Shown here in pieces: positions 47,641-64,000 of a DNA stretch of 64,000 nucleotides (positions within the stretch are counted from its first letter, which is position 1; every line of letters starts with the position of its first letter). This stretch comes from Allodiplogaster sudhausi (Eukaryota; Nematoda; Chromadorea; Rhabditida; Diplogasteridae). Below the pieces are notes generated by a model that saw only the letters and a program-made list of their open reading frames with translations, had not been told where the DNA came from and ran no database searches. The stretch is taken from the NCBI GenBank assembly GCA_945643635.1, contig CALZFC010000354.1, positions 1,500,001 through 1,564,000 of the forward strand, in the 5' to 3' direction. The position numbers were made by a program, and so were the translations under genes.

Positions 47641-48955
47641 ACTACTTAATTGCACCTATTTATATTATATCTCTTTATTTTGTTATTTTATTGTTTTATT
47701 AAAAAAAAACAATTGTTATTAACACTGTTAATATTATTGTTAATTCTCACTATTATTAATATTAGTACTATTAACTGTTATAATCATTAATATAGTTATT
47801 AAAAAACTACGTCGCGAAGAATCTCTCCGATCTGGACGCGATTTCCGCTCGCGTCGCGGCCTCAATACTTTATTCATAGCAATCTCTTCGCATTAATATC
47901 ACGAATTAAACATTAATCTTATTCATTATCAATTTTTTCTAGTTTAACTTTCTCACCGGCAGTATTTCCTTAATAAGTTGGCTTGTAGATTTCGACAAGA
48001 CATCTTTTGTCCAACTTCTTCCAGTTATGATTTGAATTTTATCCTGGACATATTTTGATCAAGCCCTTTGATAAACTTCTCCTTAATCGTTTGACAAGTG
48101 GCACTGATGTTCGAACGAAGGAGGCGGACATGTGATGTGCAAAGTGATCAGTTAGAGAGGTTCGGAGGGGTAGCAGAGAGGGGAAAAAGAGAAAGAATGA
48201 GCGATAGAGAGAGAGATAGAGAGAAAGATGGAGAGAGAGAGAGACAGAGAAAGAAAGAAATACTGCGACGGCAAAGATAAAATATTGGGTTGAAGGTTCT
48301 CTAATAATTTGAACCTTCAACCCAATATTTTATCAAGTATTCTTTTGCCGTGGCAGTATTTCTTTCTTTCTCTGTCTCTCTCCCTCTCATAGCTTAAAAA
48401 GCATTGAAGTTGTAGATTCAGTACTTAACAAGGTGCTGACTGTGATGAGAACTTCTTTTCTCATGACCTCAGAGATGCCAAGCTACGGAGGGCAACCGAG
48501 CAAGAAGCGATTGGAGGTCAGCAGAGATATGTGCGCCTCCAGAAACAGTGAGAGAAAAAGGAAGAAATATTTAGAAAGAGAGAGAGAGAGTGAGAGAAAT
48601 AGAGAAAGCCAGAATGCATAAGTGGTTGCGGTTAGAGAGAAGAAGAGCCAGCAGTGAAGAGAAAAGGAGTGAAATTGAATGAAAAGATACGGCAGCAGGG
48701 TCAGAGAGATAGAGAGAGAAAGGGAGAGAGAGAAAGAGAGAGAGTGGACAGAAGGAATGAAACAAGCAGAGTGCGATAGAAAAGTGCGAAGCCAAATGAG
48801 TTGCAAATACATTCTGCTTTTATGACAAGCCATTGCTTTCTTCATCCTTTCTTGAATGTTGTTTGAGTCCCCCCAAACTATATACTTTTCAGTTATATAT
48901 CATGCCACCTTATCGTTTATACATATATTTCTACTGATGACGCTATTCTCGCTGC
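47641..48955. other. Gap between K1 and K2; long hairpin at 48.2-48.4 kb
   Basis: AT-rich, then GA/CT-rich. The one clear structure is an inverted repeat of roughly 70-80 bp per arm centred near 48305 (see the separate entry). A short frame at 48433-48560 might be an upstream exon of K2, but I cannot connect it. Confidence 0.45.
48228..48390. repeat. Inverted repeat, hairpin-forming
   Basis: The inner arms GATAAAATATTGGGTTGAAG-GTTC (48276-48299) and its exact complement (48311-48334) flank a loop of about 11 nt. Pairing continues outward through ACGGCAAA/TTTTGCCGT, a TACTGC/GCAGTA pair, and complementary GA-rich and CT-rich ends. It could be a small MITE or an RNA hairpin. Confidence 0.75.
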
Positions 48956-48958
48956 ACA

Positions 48959-49860
48959 GGATTCTTCTCCTCAACGGGAGCGCGACCTTCTGCGTCCTCG
49001 TCAGCCGTCACCCATTCCTGCACAGTGAAGAAATGGCGGCGTGGCGTCCGAGCCTCGGCGTGTTCACCGTCAGCAAGGCCGAAGCAGCGCTTGCACCCAG
49101 ATATTTCAGCGATTACATAGGCTCGCATTTCCACGCGGCGCCCGCTCTCATCGCAACGGCGATGCTCAAGCATGGCCTCAGGCTGAAGAACAACGTTCCT
49201 CCCGGTGACTTCTGCGCCGTTCTCTTGGCAGCCTACACGATTCGTGGTGTGCGGCCATTCGTGCTCGATCCTCAGGACATGAAAGCAAAGCTCGGACTTT
49301 CTCGCGATCCTCAGCAAATTTCACTCTCTCATGACTTGGCTAAAAATATTCAATCTATCTATTTCAATATGGGTGCGCCCAGTTCTCTGAAAGTGGTTCT
49401 CGGCAAAATTCTCACCGGAGTGACGGACAAGATTGCTGAGGATCTTTCCCTCGTCGGCGACGCCGTTGCGCGCATTCCAACACTTATTTCGCTGCTCCGG
49501 CTCCTGGTCAAGCTGCCCGACGTCGTCGGCCTCTTCTCTTGGTCCTCTTCCAACTCCTGCTCGTCTCCTGGCCGCGACACGCTCAACACGTTCGGCTATG
49601 GCTTCAACGAGATCAAGGGCGCCATCCTCTATCCGATCGTCTACCACTTCCTCTACACTCCTGACGTCTATGCAGAGCTGCAAGCGCGGTTCGCAGAGGA
49701 CTTTGAGTTCTTTGGACAAGAACATCTGAACATGATCGAGGAAATCGAGCAGATTCTTCCTTTCCAAAGTATTGCCCCTCACCTGGATGTTGATTACGAT
49801 GAGCTTCTCGCTTACTATCACGCTTACAAGCGAAGAAGAACGAGAACGGATGTCGGATGA
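48959..49860 (+). CDS. K2: long open gene of unknown family
   Basis: One long exon beginning after an acceptor-like GCTGCACAG (ending at 48959-48960). It is open for about 300 codons and ends TGA at 49858-49860. The reading frame extends further upstream to 48856, but the intron boundary is the better limit. Sequence: ILLLNGSATFCVLVSRHPFL, HGLRLKNNVPPGDFCAVLL, LLRLLVKLPDVVGLFS, FGYGFNEIKGAILYPIVYHF, FAEDFEFFGQEHLNMIEEIE, and a basic tail YKRRRTRTDVG. GC content is clearly higher than the surroundings. It looks mostly helical, with no signal peptide in the visible exon and no motif I can name. K1 (46.8-47.6 kb) is a broken relative. The frame appears to continue in 49857-50105 through a shift. 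Confidence 0.6.
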
Positions 49861-50105
49861 TACGTATTAATCTTCCCGAACTGGGCGAAGACACTCTAGC
49901 GTCGAGTATCGGCCGCTTCTCTCGCCTCTTCTCACTCTCCTTCGATGCCGTGCTCTCTCAGGAAGGCCACCTAACGGCTTCACTCGAACTCCACGGAGTC
50001 CTCGATGGTCTCACGAAGAACAAGCCGACGCAGCTACACAAACCCGCTTATGATCGGGCGTACGAGGTGGCAACGAAGTCCAAGGAGCTTGCTAAATCCT
50101 TCTGA
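49857..50105 (+). CDS. K2 continuation or second small ORF
   Basis: An 82-codon frame overlapping the end of the K2 frame by ATGA. It reads LPELGEDTLASSIGRFSRLF, SLELHGVLDGLTKN, AYDRAYEVATKSKELAKSF and stops TGA. Codon use and GC content match K2. A eukaryotic gene would not normally use an ATGA overlap, so this is most likely the 3' end of the same gene after a frameshift, a missed short intron or a sequencing indel. Confidence 0.4.
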   Translation: MIRINLPELGEDTLASSIGRFSRLFSLSFDAVLSQEGHLTASLELHGVLDGLTKNKPTQLHKPAYDRAYEVATKSKELAKSF

Positions 50106-50504
50106 ACAGAACGGGACTATGCATTTGTTCTATGACTATTTATCCAACATCCATTTATTCCCTTTGAATTTATTTTCTTCGAGCATTTATGTTTCTTTTT
50201 TATACAAATTTTTGTTCACTCTTTGGGAGTTGCTTTATGGCTCGAATTTTTGTTTAATTGATTATTTGATAAATGTTTCCACTCTGTTTGTGTGAAACAA
50301 GTGTAACGAGCATAAGAGCGAGATCAGCTTGGAAGAGTAAGAACTGAGAGAAAAGGACAGAGTGAAATAGATCGAGTGTGGAAAATGGAAAAAAGCAGGG
50401 GGTGAATGGTGTGTTATCAAAAAAGGTTGAAAAAACGTTTCGCATTTGGCTGGGAATTCGATTCGCGAGCTCAGCAAGACAGGTCAACAGAGGGAGAGAT
50501 AGTG

Positions 50505-50506
50505 TT

Positions 50507-50549
<43 letters not shown>

Positions 50550-50567
50550 TGATTGTGAGACAGGAAG

Positions 50568-50615
<48 letters not shown>

Positions 50616-50632
50616 AGAGAGAGAGAGAGAAA
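50505..50632. repeat. GA microsatellite
   Basis: Two nearly pure (GA)n blocks (about 50505-50547 and 50570-50632) that generate Arg/Glu-rich spurious frames. Confidence 0.9.
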
Positions 50633-50707
50633 ATGAAAGCGACAATGCGATTGAGAAAAATCACGAGAAAAAAAGACTAAAAATTACTCACATGAAGAAA
50701 AATGTAT

Positions 50708-50779
50708 TGGAGGTATGGGGAATTGAACCCCGGCCCTCCAGCATGCTAAGCGAGTGCTCTACCACTGAGCGATGCCTCT
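50708..50779 (-). tRNA. tRNA-Ala (AGC)-like gene
   Basis: The minus strand gives a 72-nt cloverleaf-like sequence: D arm GCTCAGTGGTAGAGC with a perfect stem, anticodon loop TTAGCAT (anticodon AGC), T arm GGGGTTCAATTCCCC, and discriminator A. It strongly resembles nematode tRNA-Ala. There are mismatches in the acceptor stem (positions 1-72 and 6-67), one in the anticodon stem and one at the base of the T stem. It may be a slightly decayed or non-canonical copy. Boxes A and B for RNA polymerase III are present. Confidence 0.6.
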
Positions 50780-50863
50780 AGCCCGATGTGAATCTTGCCC
50801 CAAGTCATCAGTAACAACTTTCCTCCATCTTTGCCAAGGGCAACCAGAGTTTGACGTTCACAG

Positions 50864-51342
50864 TTGATTCTTGATGTTTCCTTGACTCCGCCCACCCGTC
50901 CACTTTATCCCTCTCTCAATTGCTTCTTCAATCTCCGATTGAAGCTCTCTGACGTCTTCCGTGGTTCGGACGACTCGCCGTTCGGCAACTTTAACGCCTT
51001 CCGCAATTCCTTCTACATCGTGAGTGGTCTTCTCGTTTTCTTCGTTGTATTCGCCTTCACTTCCCTCGTGATCGGAGAAGCATCCACGAAGAGTGTGGTC
51101 GGCAAGTTACATACAAATTTTGTTTTTTTTTTAGGAATCGAAAATTTGCTTGCTGTCAAGTGAATAACTTGCGTGCGATCACAATAGAATCTTTCATAGA
51201 CAAAGGCGAAAATGATGAGGCGAACGAAGAGACCCAGTTTTCCGAGGGAAGACGCGCCAGGAAATAAATTGTCCGATGCGTCCAACAATTGCGACATGGC
51301 TGTTCCGAGTGCGTGACGTAGAGAATCTTCTCTCTCTACCAC
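50864..51342. CDS. Possible small membrane-protein exon, strand uncertain
   Basis: The plus frame (about 50930-51100) reads LKLSDVFRGSDDSPFGNFNA then FYIVSGLLVFFVVFAFTSLV, a soluble stretch plus a membrane segment. On the minus strand, from an ATG near 51300, it reads MSQLLDASDNLFPGASSLGK then LGLFVRLIIFAFVYERFY. Either could be a short membrane protein. I cannot decide which strand is coding, and both could be chance. Confidence 0.25.
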
Positions 51343-52972
51343 TTTCGTTCACTCCTCCCTTTCTCTAGTTCTAAATAAATTACATTCTGTCTGCTCTTGA
51401 CTCTTTCAACAACAAAAGATAATAAACGATGACCCTATTGTCTGCTGCCTGAACATTTGTTTTGCATATTAAAATATCATATGATTTCTTTATAAAACAC
51501 CTAAGCAGAGAACTTTATTGAGCCATAGCCGACATCACTAGTTATCGATTCAGAACATTTCTATTTCTGCTTAAAATCGCAGGATTTCTTAGAAGGGGGT
51601 TGCTTGACAAGTTCAGGTTCTGCAAGGTTTTTTCAATTACATTTCTCAATGTATCAAAATGAACGATAATAAGTTGACGTTCGGCCACATCATATCCCAT
51701 CAACAATTAGCCCGAAACAACGCCTCCATCGCTGCTGTCGCCGCTACAACGGCTTCGTTCAACTGTATTTGTGTTACAATACAACGTAACTGGGAGATAG
51801 AAACAAATCTGTATTGTGTTGTTTCACAATGACAAACAAAACTCCTTAACTTTATAAAACGCGTTATAATGGATAACGATGTACGGGATTAGATCAAAAG
51901 AGAGACTGAAGAGATATTTGGTGCTACTGAGGCGGCGAAGTCAAGTGGCGACCTTTGTTTTCTTTGGTCGCGATAGTCCAAGGAGGTCGTTGATGTTGTC
52001 CAGCTGAAATAGTGACTCAAGTGTTGAGGAAATATTGATATACACAGGAATTTGGTGAACAAAAAGCAAGTCACGGATCCTGAACAGGCAATTTTTTCTT
52101 ATAAAATATAAAGAACTCTCTTTAAAATAAACATATTTTAGGTGGCAAGTTACCGTATGCGCGGGCAGCCGACGGAGATAAAGAGTGGCGAGAGCCGCCA
52201 CGCAAGGCAAGGAGAAGAGGAAGCGGAAGTGAGAAGAGGGCTCTGCAAACAAAACATGAAACTCTGTCTCATTGAATAGATTTAACCAAAAGTCATTCAT
52301 AAGGGGAGTGCACAAAAAAAATGTGTGGTTCATCTGCATATAAACAATAAAAATAAACGTAAAAGAGAGATAAAAAAAACCTTGTTCCTGAAAACATCCC
52401 TAATGACTTCCGTAGTGTAGAACGAGAGAGACATCATCAGCATGAGTATGGGAGCTCTGTAAAAATTGTATTATATATAGAATATAGTACATACATATAG
52501 TATGTATCATACATCTCCACAAACTTCGACGTACCGCATGACAATCGGCTTAATCCGCAAAAGGATTGAGCTATCAAACGAAATGGCACTGTTGCCAATG
52601 GCCGCGACTGCTACGATCAGCACGCCGGAGAGGAACGGACCTAAAGTGTCTGGATTCTTTCAGTATTTACATATATATAGCTCCAACTCGAGGTAACTAC
52701 CGTAGCGTTACAAGAGTGTTGCTGCTGGTAGAAGCTCGCGTTGAAGGCTGAAATCAGACCAAGCACGCCGAGCGAACTGGCCAGGGGCAGGAAGATGCCG
52801 CGGCCGGCACTGAAAGACGTGTATTTTTGGCTGATTGAGAATAAGCATTGTTACACAACAGCGCAGATAGTTCGGAACTATTCGCATGCTGTTTAGTTTT
52901 ACGGCCGATTATTGAGAGATAACGTTCCGGAATATGAACTGTTACAAGCTCTAATGCGTTGTTAGAGTCTAT

Positions 52973-53064
52973 CAGGGATTTCCAAAGCGGGCCGAGCCCG
53001 GGCCCGGCCCGTAGGGTACGCGGGCAGGTCGGGCCGGGCCCGGGCCTGGTTTTGGACATCCCTG
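52973..53064. mobile_element. Minimal hAT-like MITE, 92 bp, in a T2 intron
   Basis: Ends CAGGGAT and ATCCCTG, flanked by GAGTCTAT (52965-52972) and GGGTCTAT (53065-53072), an 8-bp duplication with one mismatch. The body is almost entirely GGGCC/CCCGG-type sequence, as in the larger family members. Confidence 0.78.
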
Positions 53065-53317
53065 GGGTCTATTATTTCAGGCTAGCTTTATGTTCTTAGG
53101 GAAAAGTTTGATGTGGCAACAAACTATGCTTGTCAACAAAGTTCAACGGACCAAGCAGACTGCAGAGAATAAACAATCGGAATCGTCAGAAGTGCTCCAA
53201 TGCTCTTGAGCAAAAGACGCTGAAAAAACACAATATTAAAGAGATTAAAGATAAAAAGGTTAATATAATAAAAGGTCTCTTTCTCTCTCTCTCTCTTACT
53301 CTCTCTCTCTCTCTCTT

Positions 53318-53357
<40 letters not shown>

Positions 53358-54197
53358 CCTCTAACCTCTGGATAGTCAATCGGTGGGAACAGAAATGCTG
53401 ATGTTGCTGTCAAGTAAGTCATGTTGCTCGCCATACTCAAAATTAAGAGTAGTGAATTTGGCTTATTCCTTTATTCCCACGAATATGCCTTCGTGATATG
53501 GGGAATAATGTTTTAATTAATAAATAGTTAAAAAGCAACAAACAATCCAAGAGACACATCTGAAATATTTATGCATAGATTAACAACAACGAAATATATA
53601 TACTATATATATATATATATATATATGTTGAAAAATTATGTTTGGTTTTTAAGCATTCAGCAGGTTTTGTGGACAATATGTTACCATCAGACTCCACACA
53701 TTACACACCTTGCGTACGTAGTGCCACAGGCTATGTTCGTAGTCGTTGTCGCGGCACTGAAGATCATCCGCAATCCGTTGCGCTTTCTCTTTCGAGCATC
53801 CTGTAAAGAGTTTGTTTTTGATGTCAAAAACAGGTATTTTCAGTGACGAAGCATACCCTGATTGGGCAGACTGTGCATGAAGAAGTCCCTGACTGCCACG
53901 TGATTCTGCTGAACAAGCATCGCAGAGGGCGAGTTGGGCGCGAAGCTAGATTTAAAAATGTTAATAAAAAATCATCAAATGTCCAGATTACAATCGAACT
54001 CAAGCCGAATTATAACACTTCTACAATAATTAAAATCTTTAAATAATAAAAAAAACTAATATAAATCTTTATTTATTAAATTAAGGATATTAACAGTGTG
54101 AGCACGGCCGAGATGACAATGAGTGCGGCCACGATACCATCGAGAGCCAACCTAGGCGAGAGAGTGTGCTTGTCAACTAAGATTTAAGTAAATAATA

Positions 54198-54401
54198 TTA
54201 AAGGAGGACGATCACCGAAAAATTATGTGATATTTGAAATTGCCGCGCCCTTTCGCACTCTCATTCACGCGTGCTATTTCCACGCAGCGGGTTTGTGCGA
54301 TCTGCGAAATAGCACACATGAGAATGAGAGTGAGGAATCACAGGGCAGACGCGGCAATTCGAACCTGCATTAAATATTTTTCGGTGATCGTCCTCCTTTA
54401 A
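54198..54401. mobile_element. piggyBac-like MITE (TTAA-flanked), copy 2
   Basis: TTAA at both edges, ends AGGAGGACGATCACC and its complement, and the same palindromic interior as the copy at 3750-3973. It lies in T2 intron 7 only a few bases from the exon 7 donor (TG-GTTAGAGAG, then TTAA). Confidence 0.8.
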
Positions 54402-56000
54402 CTCTCTAACCAGCCAAGGTATTTTGCAATCAGGATGACTGGGATGTCACCAATCACTTTACCGGCGAGTTGTAAGGCCAAAAGGTAGGCGCTGAAAAGC
54501 GGCTCAAATACTTGAGCTCGCTACGGCAGAACAGAGCTTTATTCATTTGTATTCATTTACTTCTTGATTTGTTTATTTATTGATTTAACACAAAATATTT
54601 AGTAGTTTTTTCTTTCCTGTGCAAAGGAAAGATTCTTTGTACGGCAAGATGTAACGAAAGATTATCCCTTTCATAATATATGCAAATCGACCTCATTGAA
54701 GTGGGCAGCAGCTCGAAAATCAAAGTAAAGCACATAGCCTTCGCTGCCTAGAAGGAAAGGGGAGAGGGTTAAATTGGTATTATAAATGACAAACCACAAA
54801 CAGATATGATTATCTTTATACAAAATGTTCATTCAAAATGAGCATGTCAATCCAAGACAGTAATCTTTTCAATTAAAAATTTATGCGATACTTTTGTTAC
54901 CGGGGAATTCCTTCACACCACCCCCCGATTAAAAATAGCATCTATTTTCCAGAAGGCTTTTATGTCTTGTATGGACTTGCGTCATTTCCACCAAACGAAC
55001 ACGATGAAAGGTGTGACCGAGGGGTCTAAATCTCGGCGCTCATGTGTACGTATAGACCAATTTGATATTACAGTACCCCAGGCCAAAACCAGAATAGTCG
55101 CACTGATGGCACTTGAAGAAAAAGAAGAACAATAAAGCGGAGAAAAACTTGCCAAATGGCACGTGTCTGCCAGTGCGAGACATGTCATCTTAATGTAGAA
55201 CTTTGCGGATGGAAAGGCCAGCTTGAGAGCGACGAGAGCGACACTCAGCAAAAGGATAAATTGAATGCAGCGTTTACGATCCCTGAACAAGAAAAGTGAT
55301 TTGCTTCCAGGAAACATTCGTTCATAGACATATTTGATTCAATAACCTAGCGAGGGAGAGACACTATTAGCGGTCAAAGTGAAACAATGAATGTTTGATA
55401 ACAACATTTTATTCACAACAAAAAAAGAGGGGAAATGTATTATTTTCCAATGCATTACATTACTGTTAGAGGGGGTTCTAATATAGGGGGTACTAATAGC
55501 GAAAATACGGCATATGTATGTATGCATATGTTTAATATAAATAAGTAAATAAATATTATATGTACATATATATAATATTTATTTATAACCTGTACGAAAT
55601 GATATTCAGAATCAGCGGAGGCACATAGCAAATGGTTTGAATCAGTAAGATTATTGTTTCGTCGCTGCCTTTCTAAAAAGTGGAATAAAAGATATATATA
55701 TATATATATAATCAAAAACTAAAAAGTGAAATAGCTTTGTAGTAAACAATCCCATTTCAGCGGTATGCAGAATTTAGATGGCATTTATATATCATGAAAA
55801 AAATTGCCTCTAACCCAGTCCAACGAATACGTCGGGGTTCGATCTTTCTCCGAGGTGCATGCGCAAGAGGTGTCGTTCAAGTCTGCAGAACCCACCTCAA
55901 ACATTCAAGTTTGTATTTAGGTTTTTTCTTAAAGGAAACATCCAGGGCATTTTCTACAGTAATAAAATAGGTGTGTGATTTGAAAGAGCGCGCTCATGCA

Positions 56001-56130
56001 CTTCGGTTACGGTTATAGTTGGATCGAGAGAGAACGTGAAAGAGGAGGGCAGCTTATGATGGCATTAGCAAAATTGCGTCCTGTCAAATTTCCCTTGCTA
56101 ATCTCGGTCCAGCTATAACCGTAACCGAAG
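56001..56130. repeat. Short inverted-repeat element
   Basis: 23-bp arms, CTTCGGTTACGGTTATAG plus TTGGA at 56001-56023 and the near-complement at 56108-56130, enclose about 85 bp. The core resembles sequence in T3 intron 2 near 58350-58430 in inverted orientation. Confidence 0.6.
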
Positions 56131-56179
56131 TATTTATTTCAATCGAGTGAAAAATCGCTCAAACTTTCGAGGTCAATCT

Positions 56180-57560
56180 TTTACACGGTGCACGGTACCA
56201 TTTGCGATTATTTGAACGGTGCACGTAATTCTTAACTTTTTTGAACGGTGCACATGAAATTTGTTCGCGCTGTTTTAACCGGGTTCGGCCGTTTCAAAGT
56301 CATATTTTCAGCTACTTTAGTATTGCTAGTCGTCAGTACATTTGGTTACCATTGAGATGCAACGAGCAAAGTATTACTCGATGTTGGCACTTTATCCCGT
56401 GGTAACTTATTTTACTTAGGTCGCTCGTTTCCTCGAAAGATGTTTTTTTTTCTCTCACCGCCTGCCTCATGTTGTCAGGAATAAGGACTGTTGCAGAGAA
56501 CATGAAGATGGGGTTTGTTGGTGAAAAGAATAATGCTTTGGAAAATTCATTTCATTTTATGTTAATCTGTAATACATATGTGATATCTTCTGGAGTCCCT
56601 CAGAGGAGTGTTTGTGGTCCCCTTATGTTTCTTCTGTATATCAATGACCTCGCGGATTGCCTACCAATTGGTTCATATTGCACTCTTTACGCTGATGATG
56701 ATAAAGTTTATGCTGTTACCGCGCTCCTTCAACGATCCCTGGACTGTGTGGCTGAGTGGTCTGCAAGATGGGGCCTCCGAATCAATCTCAAGAAGACCAT
56801 CGACCCATCTCACCCCCTTTCCAGCCAACTCTCCAATCCCACCCCATTCCAATCACCTCCTCATATGTGTAATAATCTGTAACGATTTATCCTTCAAATG
56901 CATATCGCTTCTATAACTAAAAGGGCAAAGGGAGCTAAGAAGGATGGCCAAAGGGAGGTCTTTTCTTTGCACTCTCTTTCGTTAGTCCATTCTTCTTCAG
57001 TGGTACGGTAGAATGCATAAAGAATACTGTAGAATTTTAAGGGTACTCCATTGTCAGCTGAACTGCTTGGTGTCGCGGTACTCGTATGCGACTCCAGCAA
57101 GAATCACCATATCCTCTTCACTGGCCCTTTCGATGAACTCCCTCTAATACACTTAGATTAAAATGACATTCAACTTGCATTCAAGCCAACTCACCGTGGT
57201 AAACAACTTTAACTAATGTCTCATTCTGGTTCCTCCCCACTATTAACGGATTTGGACAGAATGATAATAAGTACGGAGTGAAGAATCAACAGAAATGGTG
57301 CTACTGCCCCTCGCCTCTCTCCAAAGAAAAATAGTGGCTTGATCAACTGACAGGCGTGCGCACATGTTAAGCAAAATCCGGCCAATGTTGGTTGCGCGCC
57401 ATACATATATATATATACATTTTAAAGGATCACTCCGGATCACTTAATTGAAAAGTGATAAATTGCACGGTGCACGGAACCATTTGTGATTATTTGCACG
57501 GTGCAGGTATTCTTTACGTTTTGCACGCCAATATTTTTTGCCCGGTGCAAGTGAAATTTT
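56180..57560. repeat. Direct-repeat unit with CGGTGCAC motifs flanking an RT fragment
   Basis: A 90-bp block with three CGGTGCAC copies at about 33-bp spacing (56184-56275) recurs in the same orientation at 57463-57560. Between them lies the reverse transcriptase fragment at 56469-56882 and a cysteine-rich coding relic near 57255-57330. This block separates T2 from T3 and marks the point where T2 lost its first two exons. Confidence 0.5.
56469..56882 (+). pseudogene. LINE reverse transcriptase fragment
   Basis: Contains GVPQRSVCGPLMFLLYINDL, matching the G-x-x-L-G-P-x-L-F/L-x-Y-I-N-D-L block of non-LTR reverse transcriptases (normally QGSVLGP). It is followed by TLYADDDKVY, the catalytic Y-x-D-D block, and WSARWGLRINLKKT. 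It starts and stops abruptly, so it is a relic. It covers the part of the polymerase that is missing from the LINE at 26.9-29.6 kb. Confidence 0.75.
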
Positions 57561-57881
57561 TCAAGGATGATTTTAATTGTGCTCATTGTCAGTCAGTTGT
57601 CTTTTAGTCGTGTTTTTTGATTCTTGTTGAATCATCAAACACTGCCAAAAGAATAAGAACAAAACTTTCGACTCAGAATTTAGCATATTTCGAAACAGAA
57701 ATTACATACGCGTTCGGGTATGTAAAGTTGGCAGTTGCTCGCCATCAGAGCTCGCCATCTAGCACGCGAACGCGGGCAGCGAGCGGCTGGTTGGTGGTCA
57801 GTTCCTTTTTTCTCCAAATTTATGACGTTTAATTAAATAATTATCTATTACCTTCCGGAATTTCTTCCTTCTCACTTTCAG

Positions 57882-64000
<6,119 letters not shown>

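Larger units (their letters stand above)
51941..55910 (-). pseudogene. T2: 5'-truncated, frameshifted MFS transporter copy
   Basis: Minus-strand paralogue of T1. Recognisable exons, from 5' to 3': the CACTSEKDRTPTYSLDW loop (near 55836-55910), the TM2 exon ending NIISYR, the DRKR exon, the AKAMCFTLIFELLPTSMR exon, YLLALQLAGKVIGDIPVILI, the SPSAMLVQQNHVAVRDFF-type loop exon, EKAQRIADDLQCRDNDYEHS, the APIDYPE-like exon (here PPIDYPE), AGRGIFLPLASSLGVLGLIS, and the last exon LDNINDLLGLSRPKKTKVAT with TGA at 51941-51943. Exons 1 and 2 are absent: homology to T3 stops near 56190 at an unrelated repeat. Exon 11 (near 53560) has a large internal deletion, and exon 17 (52150-52240) has a 1-bp deletion that shifts the frame. 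A 92-bp hAT-like element (52973-53064) and a piggyBac-like MITE (54198-54401) sit in introns. Confidence 0.78.

Noticed and set aside
47069..47655. Minus-strand frames of 111-148 codons in the K1 region
   Set aside because: They are shadows of the GC-rich plus-strand K1 pseudogene; the plus strand shows block-by-block similarity to K2.
49321..49821. Minus-strand 166-codon frame opposite K2
   Set aside because: It lies wholly antisense to the K2 exon and has no splice context or recognisable motif.
48856..50105. ATGA overlap as evidence for a bacterial operon or horizontal gene
   Set aside because: There is no Shine-Dalgarno-like sequence, the gene is preceded by an intron-type acceptor, and a decayed eukaryote-style copy lies next to it.
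50506..50781. Plus frame ending GIEPRPSSMLSECSTTERCL
   Set aside because: Antisense of the tRNA-Ala-like gene preceded by a GA repeat.
56180..57560. LTR retrotransposon or viral insertion
   Set aside because: The direct repeats are about 90 bp without TG...CA ends, primer site or gag/protease/integrase; the only polymerase relic is of the non-LTR type.

Overview
The window reads as nuclear DNA of a nematode, probably a rhabditid-type worm. Genes are split by many short introns, which mostly end in pyrimidine-rich tracts plus AG. Two gene families look nematode-specific: small secreted proteins of the C6 (DUF281-like) kind, and an alpha/beta-hydrolase of the DUF1057 kind. The rest of the sequence is AT-rich, full of GA/CT and TA microsatellites, and dense in small DNA transposons. 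No bacterial or organellar signature is visible. All family names come from motifs I recognise, not from a database search.

Left third. At 1.4-12.5 kb four C6-like secreted-protein genes (A, B, C, D) lie in tandem on the minus strand. Each has three exons with conserved phases. They look like a duplicated two-gene unit, but first exons group A+B and C+D while exons 2-3 group A+C and B+D. Gene C has a hAT-type element inside its first coding exon. At 13.5-15.4 kb is a plus-strand RING-finger gene (F1). At 17.96-23.79 kb is a minus-strand, 18-exon major-facilitator (SLC22-like) transporter (T1) whose exons join in phase into about 505 codons.

Middle. At 24.27-25.43 kb lies a 1.16-kb hAT-type element. 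At 26.9-29.6 kb is an internally deleted CR1-like LINE. From about 30.7 to 40.1 kb there is a large inverted duplication: two copies of the DUF1057-like hydrolase gene (H1 minus, H2 plus) face each other around a small unknown gene (M). Both copies are broken, in different places. H1 also carries a 733-bp inverted-repeat element whose empty site is preserved in H2.

Right part. At 41.8-45.7 kb is a second, dead copy of the RING gene (F2). Its exon end and splice donor have been amplified into a roughly 13-copy, 85-bp minisatellite. At 46.8-50.1 kb are a decayed (K1) and a long open (K2) copy of an unrecognised gene, followed by a tRNA-Ala-like sequence. At 51.9-55.9 kb is a 5'-truncated, frameshifted transporter copy (T2). 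It is head to head with an apparently intact copy (T3, 57.9 kb to the window end), which runs off the edge before its last exon.

Overall this is a young, duplication-rich region. Nearly every gene exists in two to four local copies, and insertions of piggyBac-like, hAT-like, Tc1-like and LINE elements help date and dissect the copies.
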